This document shows positions 28,669 to 39,324 of a stretch of DNA of 64,000 nucleotides, one piece after another. Both the position numbers and the translations under genes were made by a program. Below the pieces are notes generated by a model, which saw only the letters and a list, made by a program, of their open reading frames with translations, searched no databases and had not been told where the DNA came from. The number at the start of each line of letters is the position of its first letter. Positions within the stretch are counted from its first letter, which is position 1. Source of the DNA: Loktanella sp. M215 (lineage in GTDB: Bacteria > Pseudomonadota > Alphaproteobacteria > Rhodobacterales > Rhodobacteraceae); assembly GCF_021735925.1 (NCBI RefSeq), contig NZ_WMEA01000001.1:2138001-2202000 (forward strand), in the 5' to 3' direction.

Positions 28669-29757
28669 ATGCCGCTGTTGATGATGGCGGCCGGGGGGAC
28701 CGGCGGGCACATGTTTCCGGCACAGGCGCTGGCCGAGGCGATGCTGGCGCTGGGGTGGCGGGTGAAGCTGAGCACCGATCTGCGGGGCGCGCGCTATGTC
28801 GGTGGGTTTCCCGAAGCGGTCGAGGTCGTGCAGGTTGATAGCGGGACCTTCGCGCGGGGCGGGGCGCTGGCGAAGCTCGCCGTGCCGGGACGGATCGCGG
28901 GGGGCGCGCTGAGTGCCGTGCTGGCGATGCGGCGGGACCGGCCCGATGTGGTGGTGGGCTTTGGCGGTTATCCGGCCATTCCGGCGATGACGGCGGCGAC
29001 GCTGCTGCGCGTGCCGCGGATGATCCACGAACAGAACGGTGTGCTGGGGCGGGTGAACAAGGTCTTTGCCAGGCGGGTGGACGTGATCGCCTGCGGGACT
29101 TGGCCCACGGTCTTGCCGGAGGGTGTGCAGGGGAGCCACGTCGGCAATCCGGTGCGGCAGGCCATTCTGGACCGGGCGGGCGCGCCCTATATTCCACCGG
29201 GCGATTATCCGATGTCGGTACTGGTGGTCGGCGGCTCTCAGGGCGCGCGGATCCTGTCGGATGTGGTGCCTGCGGGGATCGCCGCCTTGCCGGAGCATCT
29301 GCGGCGCAACATCCGGGTGTTTCAGCAGGCGCGGGCCGAGGATGTGGACCGGGTGGATGCGTTTTATGCGGCGCGCGGGATTGCGGCCGATATCCGGACG
29401 TTCTTCGATGACATGCCGACGCGGCTGGCCGAGGCGCAGCTGGTCATCGCGCGGTCGGGGGCGAGCACGATCGCGGATCTGTGTGTCATCGGGCGGCCTG
29501 CGGTGCTGGTCCCCTTTGCCGCTGCCGCCGCCGATCACCAGACCGCGAACGCGCGCCAAATGGTCGATGCGGGGGCCGCGATCCTGATGCCGGAGAGCAA
29601 GTTCAACGCGGAAAGTCTGGCGGAACATATGGAAACGGTGCTGACGCACCCGTCGGGGGCGCTGCAGATGTCGCGCGCCGCCTTGTCGTGCGGGACACCG
29701 GACGCTACAGCGCGGCTGGTCGCGCTGGTGGAACAACTGGCGGGAAGGACGCAATGA
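28669..29757 (+). CDS. murG: UDP-GlcNAc:lipid I GlcNAc transferase
   Basis: 362 residues, GT28 family. The N-terminal G-loop is [12 protein letters not shown], then [39 protein letters not shown] and [22 protein letters not shown]. It makes lipid II on the cytoplasmic face of the inner membrane. The start follows GAGGA contributed by a recurrent intergenic motif. It overlaps murC by ATGA. Confidence 0.96.
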   Translation: MPLLMMAAGGTGGHMFPAQALAEAMLALGWRVKLSTDLRGARYVGGFPEAVEVVQVDSGTFARGGALAKLAVPGRIAGGALSAVLAMRRDRPDVVVGFGGYPAIPAMTAATLLRVPRMIHEQNGVLGRVNKVFARRVDVIACGTWPTVLPEGVQGSHVGNPVRQAILDRAGAPYIPPGDYPMSVLVVGGSQGARILSDVVPAGIAALPEHLRRNIRVFQQARAEDVDRVDAFYAARGIAADIRTFFDDMPTRLAEAQLVIARSGASTIADLCVIGRPAVLVPFAAAAADHQTANARQMVDAGAAILMPESKFNAESLAEHMETVLTHPSGALQMSRAALSCGTPDATARLVALVEQLAGRTQ

Positions 29758-31172
29758 TGGACGGGGATTTCAAGATGATGGCACCGACGAAACTGCCGCT
29801 GGACGTGGGCGCGATCCACTTCGTGGGGATCGGCGGGATCGGCATGTCCGGCATTGCCGAGGTGCTGATCAACCACGGCTATACGGTGCAGGGGTCGGAT
29901 CTGAAGGCCACGCCGATCACCGAGCGGCTGGAAAGTCTTGGGGCGACGGTGTTCATCGGGCAGCGGGCCGAGAACCTGGAGGGGGCGGAGGTCATCGTGA
30001 TCTCCTCCGCCATCAAGACCGGCAACCCGGAGCTGGATACGGCGCGGGCGCGCGGCCTGCCGGTCGTGCGGCGGGCCGAGATGCTGGCCGAATTGATGCG
30101 TCTGAAATCCAACGTGGCCATTGCGGGGACGCACGGCAAGACGACGACGACCACGATGGTCGCGGCCTTGCTGGACGAGGGCGGGCTTGATCCGACGGTC
30201 ATCAACGGCGGGATCATCCATGCCTATGGGTCCAACGCGCGGATGGGGCAGGGCGAGTGGATGGTGGTGGAGGCCGACGAGAGCGACGGCACCTTCAACC
30301 GTCTGCCCGCGACCATCGCCGTCGTGACCAATATCGATCCCGAGCACATGGATCACTGGGGCACGATCGAGAACCTGCGGCAGGGGTTTTTGGATTTCGT
30401 GTCGAACATTCCGTTCTACGGGCTGGCGGTGTGCTGCACCGACAACCCGGAAGTGCAGGCGCTGGTGGGGCGGATCACGGACCGCCGCGTCGTGACCTTC
30501 GGTTTCAACGCTCAGGCGGATGTGCGGGCGGTCAATCTGACCTACGAGAAGGGTGTGGCGCATTTCGATGTGGCCCTGCAGGCCGAGGGCGACATGATCG
30601 AGGGCTGCACCCTGCCGATGCCGGGGGATCACAACGTCAGCAACGCGCTGAGTGCCGTGGCCGTCGCCCGGCATCTGGGGATGAAGAAGGACGAGATCCG
30701 CCGCGCGCTGAAGGCCTTTGGCGGGGTCAACCGCCGCTTTACCCGCGTGGGCGAAGTGGGTGGCGTGACGATCATCGACGATTACGGTCACCACCCGGTG
30801 GAGATCGCCGCCGTGCTGAAAGCCGCGCGTCAGGCGACGGAGGGCCGTGTCATCGCGGTGCATCAGCCGCACCGCTATTCACGGCTGAGCCATCACTTCG
30901 AGGAGTTCTGCGCCTGTTTCAACGACGCCGACGTCGTGGGCATCGCGGAGGTCTATGCCGCGGGCGAGCAGCCGATTGCAGGGGCGGACCGGGATTCGCT
31001 GGTCGCGGGGCTGATCCGGCACGGGCACCGGCATGCGCGGGCCGTGGCATCGGAAGACGATCTGGAGCGTCTGGTGCGCGAGCAGGCGGGGCCGGGCGAC
31101 ATGGTGGTCTGTCTGGGGGCCGGCACGATCAGCGCCTGGGCCTACGGGTTGCGCGACAGGCTGGACAAGTGA
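29754..31172 (+). CDS. murC: UDP-N-acetylmuramate-alanine ligase
   Basis: 472 residues. The first motif is [17 protein letters not shown], the ATP loop [13 protein letters not shown], then [22 protein letters not shown] and the C-terminal [18 protein letters not shown]. It adds L-alanine to UDP-MurNAc. The ATG overlapping the murG stop (ATGATGG) has GGAAGGA upstream and is preferred, though starts seven or eight codons in are possible. Confidence 0.96.
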   Translation: MMDGDFKMMAPTKLPLDVGAIHFVGIGGIGMSGIAEVLINHGYTVQGSDLKATPITERLESLGATVFIGQRAENLEGAEVIVISSAIKTGNPELDTARARGLPVVRRAEMLAELMRLKSNVAIAGTHGKTTTTTMVAALLDEGGLDPTVINGGIIHAYGSNARMGQGEWMVVEADESDGTFNRLPATIAVVTNIDPEHMDHWGTIENLRQGFLDFVSNIPFYGLAVCCTDNPEVQALVGRITDRRVVTFGFNAQADVRAVNLTYEKGVAHFDVALQAEGDMIEGCTLPMPGDHNVSNALSAVAVARHLGMKKDEIRRALKAFGGVNRRFTRVGEVGGVTIIDDYGHHPVEIAAVLKAARQATEGRVIAVHQPHRYSRLSHHFEEFCACFNDADVVGIAEVYAAGEQPIAGADRDSLVAGLIRHGHRHARAVASEDDLERLVREQAGPGDMVVCLGAGTISAWAYGLRDRLDK

Positions 31173-31435
31173 TCTGGTCCGGGGTCATTGCCGCCCTTTG
31201 GGTGCTGGCCGCGACTGTCACGGCGTTCCTGCCGTTGCGGCGGCAGTTCGTGCCGGGCGTGGCGCTGCTGGTCGCTGCACCGGTGCTGATCGTGTGGCTG
31301 GGTGTCGATTTCGGCTGGCCGGTCGCGGTGGTCGGGCTGCTGGCCTTTGCGTCGATGTTTCGTAATCCGCTGCGCTATTTGATCGCGCGGGCGCGGGGGC
31401 AGAACCCGGCGCTGCCGCCGGAGATCTACGAATGA
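31169..31435 (+). CDS. DUF2484 small membrane protein, first copy
   Basis: 88 residues with three hydrophobic segments ([46 protein letters not shown]) and a basic tail. It resembles the DUF2484 proteins found between murC and murB in Rhodobacterales; their role is unknown. The start is GTG overlapping the murC stop codon by four bases (GTGA). It in turn overlaps the next gene by ATGA, so translation is coupled through the chain. Confidence 0.85.
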   Translation: MIWSGVIAALWVLAATVTAFLPLRRQFVPGVALLVAAPVLIVWLGVDFGWPVAVVGLLAFASMFRNPLRYLIARARGQNPALPPEIYE

Positions 31436-31692
31436 GCGCGCCGCTGCTGCTGGCGCTGGTCTGGCTGGTCGCGGTGAACGTGGGCGGCCTGCTGCCCACC
31501 AAGGATTACCACTGGCGGTTTGCCTACGTGATGATCGCGCTGGGCATTCCGCTGCTGGGCTGGGTGACCTGGACGCAGGGGCCGATCGTGGGTCTGCTGT
31601 TTCTGGCGGCGGGGGCGAGCGTTCTGCGCTGGCCGCTGATCTATCTGATGCGGTGGTTGCGCGGGGCGAAGCGGTCGGAGCCTGTGGAATGA
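31432..31692 (+). CDS. DUF2484 small membrane protein, second copy
   Basis: 86 residues, three hydrophobic segments, ending [14 protein letters not shown] plus a charged tail. It shares the layout of the preceding gene: [12 protein letters not shown], then a central IALGIP helix, then a paired arginine end with RxPLxYL. The two look like diverged tandem duplicates. It overlaps both neighbours by four bases. Possible work as a pair in the inner membrane with Mur enzymes is inference from position only. Confidence 0.85.
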   Translation: MSAPLLLALVWLVAVNVGGLLPTKDYHWRFAYVMIALGIPLLGWVTWTQGPIVGLLFLAAGASVLRWPLIYLMRWLRGAKRSEPVE

Positions 31693-32621
31693 TCCTGCCC
31701 TCCGTCCGCGGGACGCTGACCATGGACCGGCCACTGGCCGATCTGACGTGGCTGCGCGTCGGCGGTCCGGCGGACGTGTTGTTCCAGCCTGCGGATGTGG
31801 ATGATCTGCGGGATTTTCTGACAGCGCTCGATCCGAGCGTGCCTGTGTTCCCGATGGGGGTCGGTAGCAACCTGATCGTGCGGGATGGCGGTGTGCGCGG
31901 CGTGGTGATCCGGCTGGGGCGCGGGTTCAACGGGATCGCCGTCGACGGGACGACGGTCACCGCGGGTGCGGCGGCACTGGATGCCCATGTGGCGCGCCGC
32001 GCGGCAGAGGCGGGGGTGGACCTGACGTTCCTGCGCACCATTCCCGGCAGCATCGGCGGGGCGGTGCGGATGAATGCGGGCTGTTACGGCGCCTATGTCG
32101 CGGACGTCTTTCAGGCGGCGCAGGCGGTGCTGCGCGATGGATCGCCGGTGACGCTTGCGGGCGATGATCTGGCCTTTGCCTACCGGTCGTCATCGCTGCC
32201 GGAGGGGACCGTGCTGATCGGTGCCACGCTGACCGGGCCCGCGGGCGATCCGGAGGCGCTGGCGCAGCGGATGGCGGATCAGCTGGCCAAGCGTGACCAG
32301 ACGCAGCCGACGAAGGATCGCACGGCGGGCAGCACGTTCCGCAATCCTGTGGGCCATTCCAGCACCGGACGGGCTGACGACAGCCATGATCTGAAGGCGT
32401 GGAAGGTGATCGAGGATGCGGGGATGCGGGGCGCAACCTTGGGTGGTGCGGTGATGAACCCGATGCACGCCAATTTTTTGACCAATGCGGGCGGCGCCAG
32501 TGCCGCCGATCTGGAAGATTTGGGCGAGCGCGTGCGGAAAGTGGTTTACGATTCGCAAGCGATCACGCTAGAGTGGGAAATTATGCGGGTGGGCGAACGC
32601 ATCCCCCGCGATGATGCATAA
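31689..32621 (+). CDS. murB: UDP-N-acetylenolpyruvoylglucosamine reductase
   Basis: 310 residues, FAD-dependent. The FAD domain has [20 protein letters not shown] and [19 protein letters not shown]; the catalytic Ser is in AGSTFRNP and the closing Glu in ITLEWEI. The segment [20 protein letters not shown] after the Ser matches the alphaproteobacterial form. It reduces enolpyruvyl-UDP-GlcNAc to UDP-MurNAc. The start overlaps the second DUF2484 gene. Confidence 0.95.
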   Translation: MILPSVRGTLTMDRPLADLTWLRVGGPADVLFQPADVDDLRDFLTALDPSVPVFPMGVGSNLIVRDGGVRGVVIRLGRGFNGIAVDGTTVTAGAAALDAHVARRAAEAGVDLTFLRTIPGSIGGAVRMNAGCYGAYVADVFQAAQAVLRDGSPVTLAGDDLAFAYRSSSLPEGTVLIGATLTGPAGDPEALAQRMADQLAKRDQTQPTKDRTAGSTFRNPVGHSSTGRADDSHDLKAWKVIEDAGMRGATLGGAVMNPMHANFLTNAGGASAADLEDLGERVRKVVYDSQAITLEWEIMRVGERIPRDDA

Positions 32622-32701
32622 AAGCCCCACCAAGGGGTCCCCCGGACAGGGGGCTTATAATGACAGACGGGTCGCAAAGACCCGCGAAGAGGCGGTCGGG
32701 T

Positions 32702-33616
32702 ATGTCGAGCAGGACAAGCCCCAAGGTTGCAGTGTTGATGGGCGGTCCGTCCGCAGAGCGTGAAGTCTCACTCTCGACGGGTCACGAATGTGCACAGGCC
32801 TTGCGGGACGAGGGATACGATGTGGTGGAGCTGGACGCGGGTGCTGACCTTGCGGCGCGGCTGGCCGATATCGCACCCGACGTCGTCTTTAACGCATTGC
32901 ACGGCCGCTGGGGCGAGGACGGTTGCGTTCAGGGCCTGCTGGAGTGGATGCGCATTCCCTACACCCATTCGGGCGTGCTCGCCTCGGCCCTCGCACTGGA
33001 CAAGCAGCGGACCAAGGCAGCGTACCGCGCGGCGGGGCTGCCGGTGGTCGAAAGCGTGATCGCCAGCGCAGACGACGTGCGGTCGCGCCATGTGATGCCG
33101 CCGCCTTACGTGGTGAAGCCGAACAATGAAGGGTCCAGCGTCGGCATCTATCTGGTGCACGACGGCGCCAACGGCCCGCCGCAGCTGTCCGCCGAGATGC
33201 CGGACAGCGTGATGGTGGAAACCTATGCGCCGGGGCGCGAGATGACGGTGACGGTGATGGGCGATCGCGCCTTGACGGTTACGGATATCCTGACCGACGG
33301 CTGGTATGACTACGACGCGAAATACAAGCCCGGCGGGTCGCGGCACGTGGTGCCGGCAGAGATTCCTGCGGACATTTTCGAGGCCTGCATGGACTACGCC
33401 GTGCGCGCGCATGACGCGCTGGGATGTCGTGGGATCAGCCGCACCGACTTTCGCTGGGACGAAGCGCGCGGGATGGACGGTCTGATCCTGCTGGAGACGA
33501 ATACCCAGCCGGGCATGACGCCGACATCGCTCTCGCCGGAACAGGCGGCGCATGCGGGATTGAGCTTCGGCGCGCTGTGTCGCTGGCTGGTGGAGGATGC
33601 CTCATGCGGACGATGA
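32702..33616 (+). CDS. ddl: D-alanine-D-alanine ligase
   Basis: 304 residues, ATP-grasp fold. Motifs: [19 protein letters not shown] at the start, [36 protein letters not shown] and [15 protein letters not shown], which holds the metal-binding acidic and Asn residues. It supplies D-Ala-D-Ala for MurF. ATG 32702 matches the family N-terminus. An in-frame ATG at 32660, preceded by AGGGGG, would add 14 basic residues and cannot be excluded. A GC-rich hairpin lies between murB and ddl (about 32627-32657). Confidence 0.95.
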   Translation: MSSRTSPKVAVLMGGPSAEREVSLSTGHECAQALRDEGYDVVELDAGADLAARLADIAPDVVFNALHGRWGEDGCVQGLLEWMRIPYTHSGVLASALALDKQRTKAAYRAAGLPVVESVIASADDVRSRHVMPPPYVVKPNNEGSSVGIYLVHDGANGPPQLSAEMPDSVMVETYAPGREMTVTVMGDRALTVTDILTDGWYDYDAKYKPGGSRHVVPAEIPADIFEACMDYAVRAHDALGCRGISRTDFRWDEARGMDGLILLETNTQPGMTPTSLSPEQAAHAGLSFGALCRWLVEDASCGR

Positions 33617-34494
33617 CAGCACCGGCACGCCCGCGCACCCGTCCGGTGCGCGATCCGGCCCCCAGCAAATGGGGCTATCGCTGGCAGCGCTGGATGCTGA
33701 CGCCGGGCGTGCGGACGGGTCTGCGCGTCGGTGTGCCGCTGCTGGTGGTGGGTCTGATGGTTACGGCCTGGGCCGCGAATGACACGAACCGCGCGATGAT
33801 CGTGGCGCAGTACACGCAGGCCAAGGCCGCGATCCAGCACCGCCCCGCCTTCATGGTGACGGGTCTGGCGATCACCGGCGCTGACGAGGAACTGGCCGAT
33901 GTCGTGACCGAACTGGTGTCGGTGGTCTTTCCCGTTTCGTCCTTCGATCTGGATCTGGAGGCGATGCGCAAAAAGGTGGCCGAGATGCCGGCGGTCAAGG
34001 ATGTCTTTGTCCGCGTCGGCGACGGTGGTGCGCTGGAGATCGGGATCACGCCGCGCCAGCCCGTCGCCCTGTGGCGCACCGCGGCGGGTCTGCGGTTGAT
34101 CGATGCGGACGGCGTCTTTGCCGGTGATGTGGCACAGCGGGCGGAGCGCCGCGACCTGCCGCTGATCGCGGGGGATGGGGCAGAGGATGACCTGACCGAA
34201 GCGCTGGCCCTGTTCCGTACGGCGGCCCCGGTGGCCGAACGCGTGCGCGGTCTGGTGCGGATCGGCGAGCGGCGCTGGGACATGGTGCTGGACCGGGGCC
34301 AGCGGATCATGCTGCCGACGGAAAAACCGACGGTGGCCTTGGACCGGGTGATGCAGATGGAAGCGACGCAGGATCTGCTGGCGCGCGATGTCTCGGTCGT
34401 GGACATGCGCAATCCGGGCCGGCCGACGGTGAGACTACAACATGATGCAGTTGCGGCGACACGCAACGCAGGGGCGACAGGGGCGAACAACTGA
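33604..34494 (+). CDS. ftsQ: Cell division protein FtsQ
   Basis: 296 residues: a basic cytoplasmic lead rich in Arg/Pro, one membrane helix at about 42-60 ([16 protein letters not shown]), a POTRA domain ([15 protein letters not shown]) and a beta domain ending in [12 protein letters not shown]. It recruits divisome partners in the periplasm. ATG 33604 has GGAGG seven bases upstream, better than the ATGA overlap start at 33613. It overlaps ddl by 13 bases. Confidence 0.93.
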   Translation: MRTMTAPARPRTRPVRDPAPSKWGYRWQRWMLTPGVRTGLRVGVPLLVVGLMVTAWAANDTNRAMIVAQYTQAKAAIQHRPAFMVTGLAITGADEELADVVTELVSVVFPVSSFDLDLEAMRKKVAEMPAVKDVFVRVGDGGALEIGITPRQPVALWRTAAGLRLIDADGVFAGDVAQRAERRDLPLIAGDGAEDDLTEALALFRTAAPVAERVRGLVRIGERRWDMVLDRGQRIMLPTEKPTVALDRVMQMEATQDLLARDVSVVDMRNPGRPTVRLQHDAVAATRNAGATGANN

Positions 34495-35828
34495 TGCGGG
34501 ACCTTTACGAAACACAACGTGCGATGCGCAACGTGCGCAAGGCGGCGATGCAGCGTGGCGTGATCGCGATCCTGGACGTGGGCACGTCCAAGATCGCCTG
34601 CCTGGTGCTGCGTTTCGACGGACCGGGCCGGATGCCGCAGATGGACGGGATCGGCGCGCTGGCGGGGCAGTCGCAGTTCCGCGTGATCGGCGCCGCCACC
34701 ACCCGGTCGCGCGGCGTCCGCTTTGGCGAGATCGACGCGATGCAGGAGACCGAGCGCGCGATCCGCACCGCCGTACAGGCCGCGCAGAAGATGGCAGAGG
34801 TCCGCGTCGATCATGTCATCGCCTGTTTCAGCGGGGCCAACCCGCGGTCCTATGGCCTTGACGGGGCTGTCGATGTCGCCGACGGCATGGTCAGCGAGGC
34901 CGATATCGGCCGGGTGCTGGCGTCCTGCGAGACACCGGATTTCGGCCACGACCGCGACGTGCTGCACGCGCATCCGGTGAACTTTGCCCTCGATCACCGC
35001 AGCGGCATGGCCGATCCGCGGGGGCAGGTGGGCAACCGTCTGGCGACCGACCTGCATCTGCTGACCGTCGATGCCACCGCGATCCGCAACATCTTTTTCT
35101 GCATCAAGCGCTGCGATCTGGAACTGGCGGGTCTGGCGTCCTCTGCCTACACCGCAGGCTTTTCCACGCTGGTCGAGGACGAACAGGAGCTGGGTGCCGC
35201 CTGCATCGACATGGGCGGCGGGTCCACCGGCATCTCTGTCTTCATGAAGAAGCACATGATCTATTCCGACGCGGTGCGGATGGGTGGCGATCACGTGACC
35301 GGCGATATCAGCATGGGCCTTCAGGTGCCTATGCAGGTGGCAGAGCGGATCAAGACCTTTTACGGCGGCGTCGTGGCGACCGGCATGGACGACCGCGAGA
35401 AGATCGAGATCGGCGGCGATACCGGCGACTGGGAGCGTGACCGGCGGACCGTCAGCCGTGCCGAGCTGATCGGCATCATGCGTCCGCGGATCGAGGAAAT
35501 TCTGGAAGAGGTCCGCGCCCGGCTGGACGCCGCAGGGTTCGAACATTTGCCCAGCCAGCAGATCGTGCTGACGGGCGGCGGCAGCCAGATCCCCGGCCTT
35601 GACGGGTTGGCGGCCAAGATCCTGGGTCAGCAGGTGCGTCTGGGCCGTCCGATGCGCGTGCAGGGTCTGCCGCAGGCGGCAACCGGGCCTGCGTTTTCCG
35701 GTGCCGTGGGCTGCGCGCTGTTTGCCGCGCACCCGCAGGACGAATGGTGGGATTTCGACATCCCCGCCGAGACTTATCCGGCGCGTTCGCTGAAACGGGC
35801 CGTCAAGTGGTTCAAGGACAACTGGTAG
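34494..35828 (+). CDS. ftsA: Cell division protein FtsA
   Basis: 444 residues of actin-like fold: phosphate loop LDVGTSKIACLVLRF (about 25-39), SHS2-type 1C domain, DMGGGSTGISVF (phosphate 2) and VLTGGGSQIPGLDGLAAKILGQ (adenosine). The C-terminal amphipathic segment (LKRAVKWFKDNW) would bind the membrane. It tethers FtsZ. The start overlaps the ftsQ stop by one base (TGATG). It is the last gene before a terminator that separates it from ftsZ. Confidence 0.95.
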   Translation: MRDLYETQRAMRNVRKAAMQRGVIAILDVGTSKIACLVLRFDGPGRMPQMDGIGALAGQSQFRVIGAATTRSRGVRFGEIDAMQETERAIRTAVQAAQKMAEVRVDHVIACFSGANPRSYGLDGAVDVADGMVSEADIGRVLASCETPDFGHDRDVLHAHPVNFALDHRSGMADPRGQVGNRLATDLHLLTVDATAIRNIFFCIKRCDLELAGLASSAYTAGFSTLVEDEQELGAACIDMGGGSTGISVFMKKHMIYSDAVRMGGDHVTGDISMGLQVPMQVAERIKTFYGGVVATGMDDREKIEIGGDTGDWERDRRTVSRAELIGIMRPRIEEILEEVRARLDAAGFEHLPSQQIVLTGGGSQIPGLDGLAAKILGQQVRLGRPMRVQGLPQAATGPAFSGAVGCALFAAHPQDEWWDFDIPAETYPARSLKRAVKWFKDNW

Positions 35829-36357
35829 GGCGCATCCGCGGCCAGAGCATGGCCGAGGTCTGGCAATGTGGTGGTGTCGTCGGCGCGGCCGGACGTGACG
35901 TTCGGTCCGCCGGATGCGGGTCTGGTCGCCGCACAGCTGACTGCTCGCGCATGCGTGACATGAAAAAGGGCCTTTCGGGGCCCTTTTGTCGTTCGGGACA
36001 CGCTTTTTCGCATGACGCGATGATTCGGGCCTGTTACAATTACCGGAATGACCCGACAGAGGTCGAAGGACAGCGATAGGCGGGGCGGCCGGGCAGGCAT
36101 CCCAATCCGACACAGAGCGCGGCTGCAGGGTCAGCCGGAATACGCCGACTTCGGCGTCTTGCCTTGGCGAGTTTCTTCGCTGGGCCGCTACATCTAGTTC
36201 AGTCGGCGAAATATCTCTGATCTGACTGCAGAGCCTACCATATTTTGTTGCTTTTGTGACAATATCGGGTGACGAAACACCAATGACGCGTTAATATCAG
36301 CCCAAATACCGATTTGCCCGGTGGGACGGGCCCCTCATACAGACAGGCGGACTGAGC
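35829..36357. promoter_or_regulatory. 529-base ftsA-ftsZ gap: terminator and ftsZ promoter region
   Basis: No convincing coding frame. A terminator hairpin lies at 35964-35987. A second small dyad (CGCCGACTTCGGCG) is near 36137-36150. The last 150 bases before ftsZ are AT-rich (CATATTTTGTTGCTTTTGTG and GCGTTAATATC) and probably carry the ftsZ promoter and its cell-cycle control. I could not fix a -35/-10 pair. Confidence 0.5.
35964..35987 (+). terminator. Terminator between ftsA and ftsZ
   Basis: AAAAGGGCC pairs with GGCCCTTTT (9 bp) around a 6-base loop, followed by GTCGTTC. It is 136 bases beyond the ftsA stop and implies that ftsZ is transcribed mainly from its own promoter. Confidence 0.8.
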
Positions 36358-38067
36358 ATGACATTGAACCTCTCCCTTCCCGGACACGACGACCTGAAGC
36401 CGCGCATCACCGTGTTCGGTGTGGGCGGGGCTGGCGGCAACGCGGTCAACAACATGATCGAGAAGGAACTGGACGGGGTCGAGTTCTGTGTCGCGAACAC
36501 CGACGCGCAGGCGCTGCAGCAGTCCAAGTCCACCGCCAAGATCCAGATGGGCGTGAAGGTGACCGAGGGTCTGGGTGCCGGTGCGCGCGCGACCGTGGGT
36601 GCCGCCGCCGCCGAGGAGAGCATCGAGCAGATCGTCGATCAGCTGGCCGGCGCGCACATGTGCTTTATCACCGCAGGCATGGGTGGCGGCACCGGCACCG
36701 GTGCTGCCCCGATCATCGCGCAGGCCGCACGCGAGCTGGGCGTGCTGACCGTCGGCGTCGTGACCAAGCCCTTCCAGTTCGAAGGTAACAAGCGGATGCG
36801 TCAGGCCGAGGAGGGCGTCGAGGCCCTGCAGAAGGTCGTCGATACGCTGATCATCATTCCGAACCAGAACCTGTTCCGTCTGGCGACCGAAAACACCACC
36901 TTTACCGAAGCCTTCGCGCTGGCCGACGACGTGCTGTATCAGGGCGTCAAGGGCGTGACCGACCTGATGGTCCGTCCGGGCCTGATCAACCTCGACTTTG
37001 CCGACGTTCGCGCCGTGATGGACGAGATGGGCAAGGCCATGATGGGCACCGGCGAGGCCGAGGGCGAGGACCGCGCCAAGCAGGCGGCGCAGAAGGCCAT
37101 TGCCAACCCGCTGCTGGACGAGATCAGCCTGAAGGGGGCCAAGGGCGTTCTGATCAACATCACAGGCGGTTACGACCTGACCCTGTTCGAACTGGACGAG
37201 GCCGCGAACGAGATCCGCGAGATGGTCGACCCGGATGCGAACATCATCGTGGGCTCGACCCTGGATACCAGCATGGAAGGCAAGATGCGCGTCAGCGTCG
37301 TGGCCACCGGTATCGATGCGCTGGCCAAGACCGGCGATGTGCCCGTCCCGCGCCGGTCGATGTCGATGACCCAGCCGATCCGCAACCCCGAGCCCGCACA
37401 GCGCCGCGAGGAACCTGCCGCAGCCCGTGCGCCGCAGCCCGAGTACCGCGAAGCACCGCGCCAGCAGCCCACCGCCCGTGAAGAGCGTCAGCCCGCACCG
37501 CGTCAGGACGAGCGTCAGCAGCCTGCCGCACGCCAGCCCGCTCCGCGTCAGGAAGAGCGTCAGTCCGCCCCGCGCCACGAGGAGCGGTCCCTGTTCGAGA
37601 GCATGGAAGATGACCGTCGCCAGCAGCCGCAGGACGACTACGCCGACATGCAGGACACCGGATACGAAGACGACGACGCGCTGCCGCCGCCCGCCTACCG
37701 TCCCCGTCCCGAGCCGGAAATCGAAGCGTCTGAAAGCTTTGTCGCACCCCGCGCGCCGGCACCCGGCACCCCGACGCCAGAGGCGATGGCCCGTCTGCAG
37801 GCGGCTGTCGGCCGTCAACCGCGGACCGGTGGTGTGCCGCGCGTGACCGAACAGGCGCCCCGTGCTGCCGAGGGTGAAAAGCCCCGCTTCGGCATCAACT
37901 CTTTGATCAACCGCATGACCGGTCAGGGCGAGGCACCGGCGCAGCCGGCACCGCGCCAGCAACCGCAGGTCAGCGCCCTGCGCGACCAGCCGCGTGCCGA
38001 CCCGCAGGCCGATGCCGATCAGGAGCGGATCGAGATTCCCGCCTTCCTGCGTCGCCAGGCCAACTGA
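36358..38067 (+). CDS. ftsZ: Cell division GTPase FtsZ with long variable linker
   Basis: 569 residues; the GTPase body spans about 1-320. GTP motifs: [23 protein letters not shown], the tubulin signature [10 protein letters not shown], and the T7 loop region [11 protein letters not shown]. The linker (about 330-555) is long, charged and rich in Gln, Arg and Pro, with near-repeats [16 protein letters not shown] and APRHEERS. The C-terminal peptide [11 protein letters not shown] matches the FtsA/ZipA-binding tail. The extended linker is typical of alphaproteobacteria. Gene ends before a strong terminator. Confidence 0.97.
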   Translation: MTLNLSLPGHDDLKPRITVFGVGGAGGNAVNNMIEKELDGVEFCVANTDAQALQQSKSTAKIQMGVKVTEGLGAGARATVGAAAAEESIEQIVDQLAGAHMCFITAGMGGGTGTGAAPIIAQAARELGVLTVGVVTKPFQFEGNKRMRQAEEGVEALQKVVDTLIIIPNQNLFRLATENTTFTEAFALADDVLYQGVKGVTDLMVRPGLINLDFADVRAVMDEMGKAMMGTGEAEGEDRAKQAAQKAIANPLLDEISLKGAKGVLINITGGYDLTLFELDEAANEIREMVDPDANIIVGSTLDTSMEGKMRVSVVATGIDALAKTGDVPVPRRSMSMTQPIRNPEPAQRREEPAAARAPQPEYREAPRQQPTAREERQPAPRQDERQQPAARQPAPRQEERQSAPRHEERSLFESMEDDRRQQPQDDYADMQDTGYEDDDALPPPAYRPRPEPEIEASESFVAPRAPAPGTPTPEAMARLQAAVGRQPRTGGVPRVTEQAPRAAEGEKPRFGINSLINRMTGQGEAPAQPAPRQQPQVSALRDQPRADPQADADQERIEIPAFLRRQAN

Positions 38068-38097
38068 TCGCGCCCTACGGCGTAACAAAAACGCGAC

Positions 38098-38125
38098 AAG
38101 GCCGCCCCCATGGGGCGGCCTTTTT
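38098..38125 (+). terminator. Rho-independent terminator after ftsZ
   Basis: AAGGCCGCCCC pairs with GGGGCGGCCTT (11 bp) around CAT, followed by TTTCGTTT. It isolates ftsZ from lpxC. Confidence 0.9.
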
Positions 38126-38271
38126 CGTTTGTGAAACATGGACTTGCCGCAGCTGCGAAGGGATGTTTCAGATCGTTGCAATGTGTGAATTGCGGGCGCG
38201 CCGCCCTGCCTCTATCTGATGCGTTAACAAAGCAAGACTGAAACAAGATCAAGATCGAGGCGTTGAAGCCC

Positions 38272-39189
38272 ATGCAAACGACACTGCGTTCCATTCTGAC
38301 CTTCGACGGCCGCGGCCTGCATTCCGGTGCGCCCGCCCGGCTGACGCTGCGTCCGGCGGCCGCCAACACCGGCATCGTCTTCGTCCGCACGGACGCGGCG
38401 GGGCAGGGCGCGCGGATTGCGGCGCTGTGGCACAATGTCGAAGTCTCGCCGCTGAACACGCGGCTGACGCAGGGTGATGTCAGTATTTCGACCATCGAAC
38501 ATCTGATGGCGGCGCTGTCGGGCTGTGGCGTCCATAACGTGATTGTCGACATCGACGGCCCCGAAGTGCCGATCATGGACGGCAGTGCCGCGGCCTTTGT
38601 CCGTGGCATCGTGTCCACCGGCCTGACCCAGATGGCAGCCCCCCTGCGCGCGATCGAGATCTTGGACGAGGTCCATGTCGATCACAACGGCGCGTGGGCC
38701 AGCCTGCGCCCCGCGACCAGCCTGCAGATCGATTTCGAGATCGACTTTCCCGATGCCGCCATCGGCCACCAGCACAAGACGCTGAACATGGCGAACGGCA
38801 GCTTCGTGCGTAACCTCAGCGACAGCCGGACCTTCTGCCGCAACGTGGACGTGGACGACATGCGCAGTCATGGGCTGGCGCTAGGCGGGACGATGGAAAA
38901 CGCGGTGGTCGTCGATGGTGCGCGGGTGCTGACGCCGGGCGGGTTGCGTCACGCGGACGAACCCGTGCGGCACAAGATGCTGGACGCGCTGGGCGACCTT
39001 TACACCGCCGGGCTGCCGATTCTGGGCCGCTACACCGGTTACAAGGCTGGTCACAACCTGACCAACGCCTTGCTGCGTGCGCTGTTCGCGCACCCGGACG
39101 CATGGCGCCCCGTGACCTGCGACGCGCAGATTGCCGCGCGCCTGCCGGGCGTCGGTGTGTCGGTCGCAGACCTGCACGCCGTCGCCTGA
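38272..39189 (+). CDS. lpxC: UDP-3-O-acyl-N-acetylglucosamine deacetylase
   Basis: 305 residues, zinc-dependent first committed enzyme of lipid A synthesis. The active-site motif STIEHLMAALSGCGVHN holds Glu76 and zinc ligand His77; the later HKMLDALGDLYTAG holds the other zinc ligands His and Asp; NALLRALFA follows. An N-terminal GLHSG element is typical. ATG 38272 is used rather than a TTG nine bases upstream. It probably has its own promoter in the 150-base gap after ftsZ. Confidence 0.96.
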   Translation: MQTTLRSILTFDGRGLHSGAPARLTLRPAAANTGIVFVRTDAAGQGARIAALWHNVEVSPLNTRLTQGDVSISTIEHLMAALSGCGVHNVIVDIDGPEVPIMDGSAAAFVRGIVSTGLTQMAAPLRAIEILDEVHVDHNGAWASLRPATSLQIDFEIDFPDAAIGHQHKTLNMANGSFVRNLSDSRTFCRNVDVDDMRSHGLALGGTMENAVVVDGARVLTPGGLRHADEPVRHKMLDALGDLYTAGLPILGRYTGYKAGHNLTNALLRALFAHPDAWRPVTCDAQIAARLPGVGVSVADLHAVA

Positions 39190-39324
39190 CACCGGACGGT
39201 CGCGATTGACGCACAACTGATGCAACCCGGTCAAAAGGCATTTTGCCCCCGTTTGTTTTCTGCTAGACCGACGAACAACCGGGGATGCCACATCCCCAAC
39301 AGGCAGAATTTGCGGGGACTTTCC

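Noticed and set aside
30257..31435. 392-codon plus-strand frame overlapping murC
   Set aside because: Only its last 88 codons (from GTG 31169) are the DUF2484 gene; the earlier part is an out-of-frame shadow of murC.
33675..36113. 812-codon open frame antisense to ftsQ-ftsA
   Set aside because: Antisense shadow of essential division genes with biased, domain-free composition.
36235..38181. 648-codon open frame antisense to ftsZ
   Set aside because: FtsZ is certain; the frame is a shadow.
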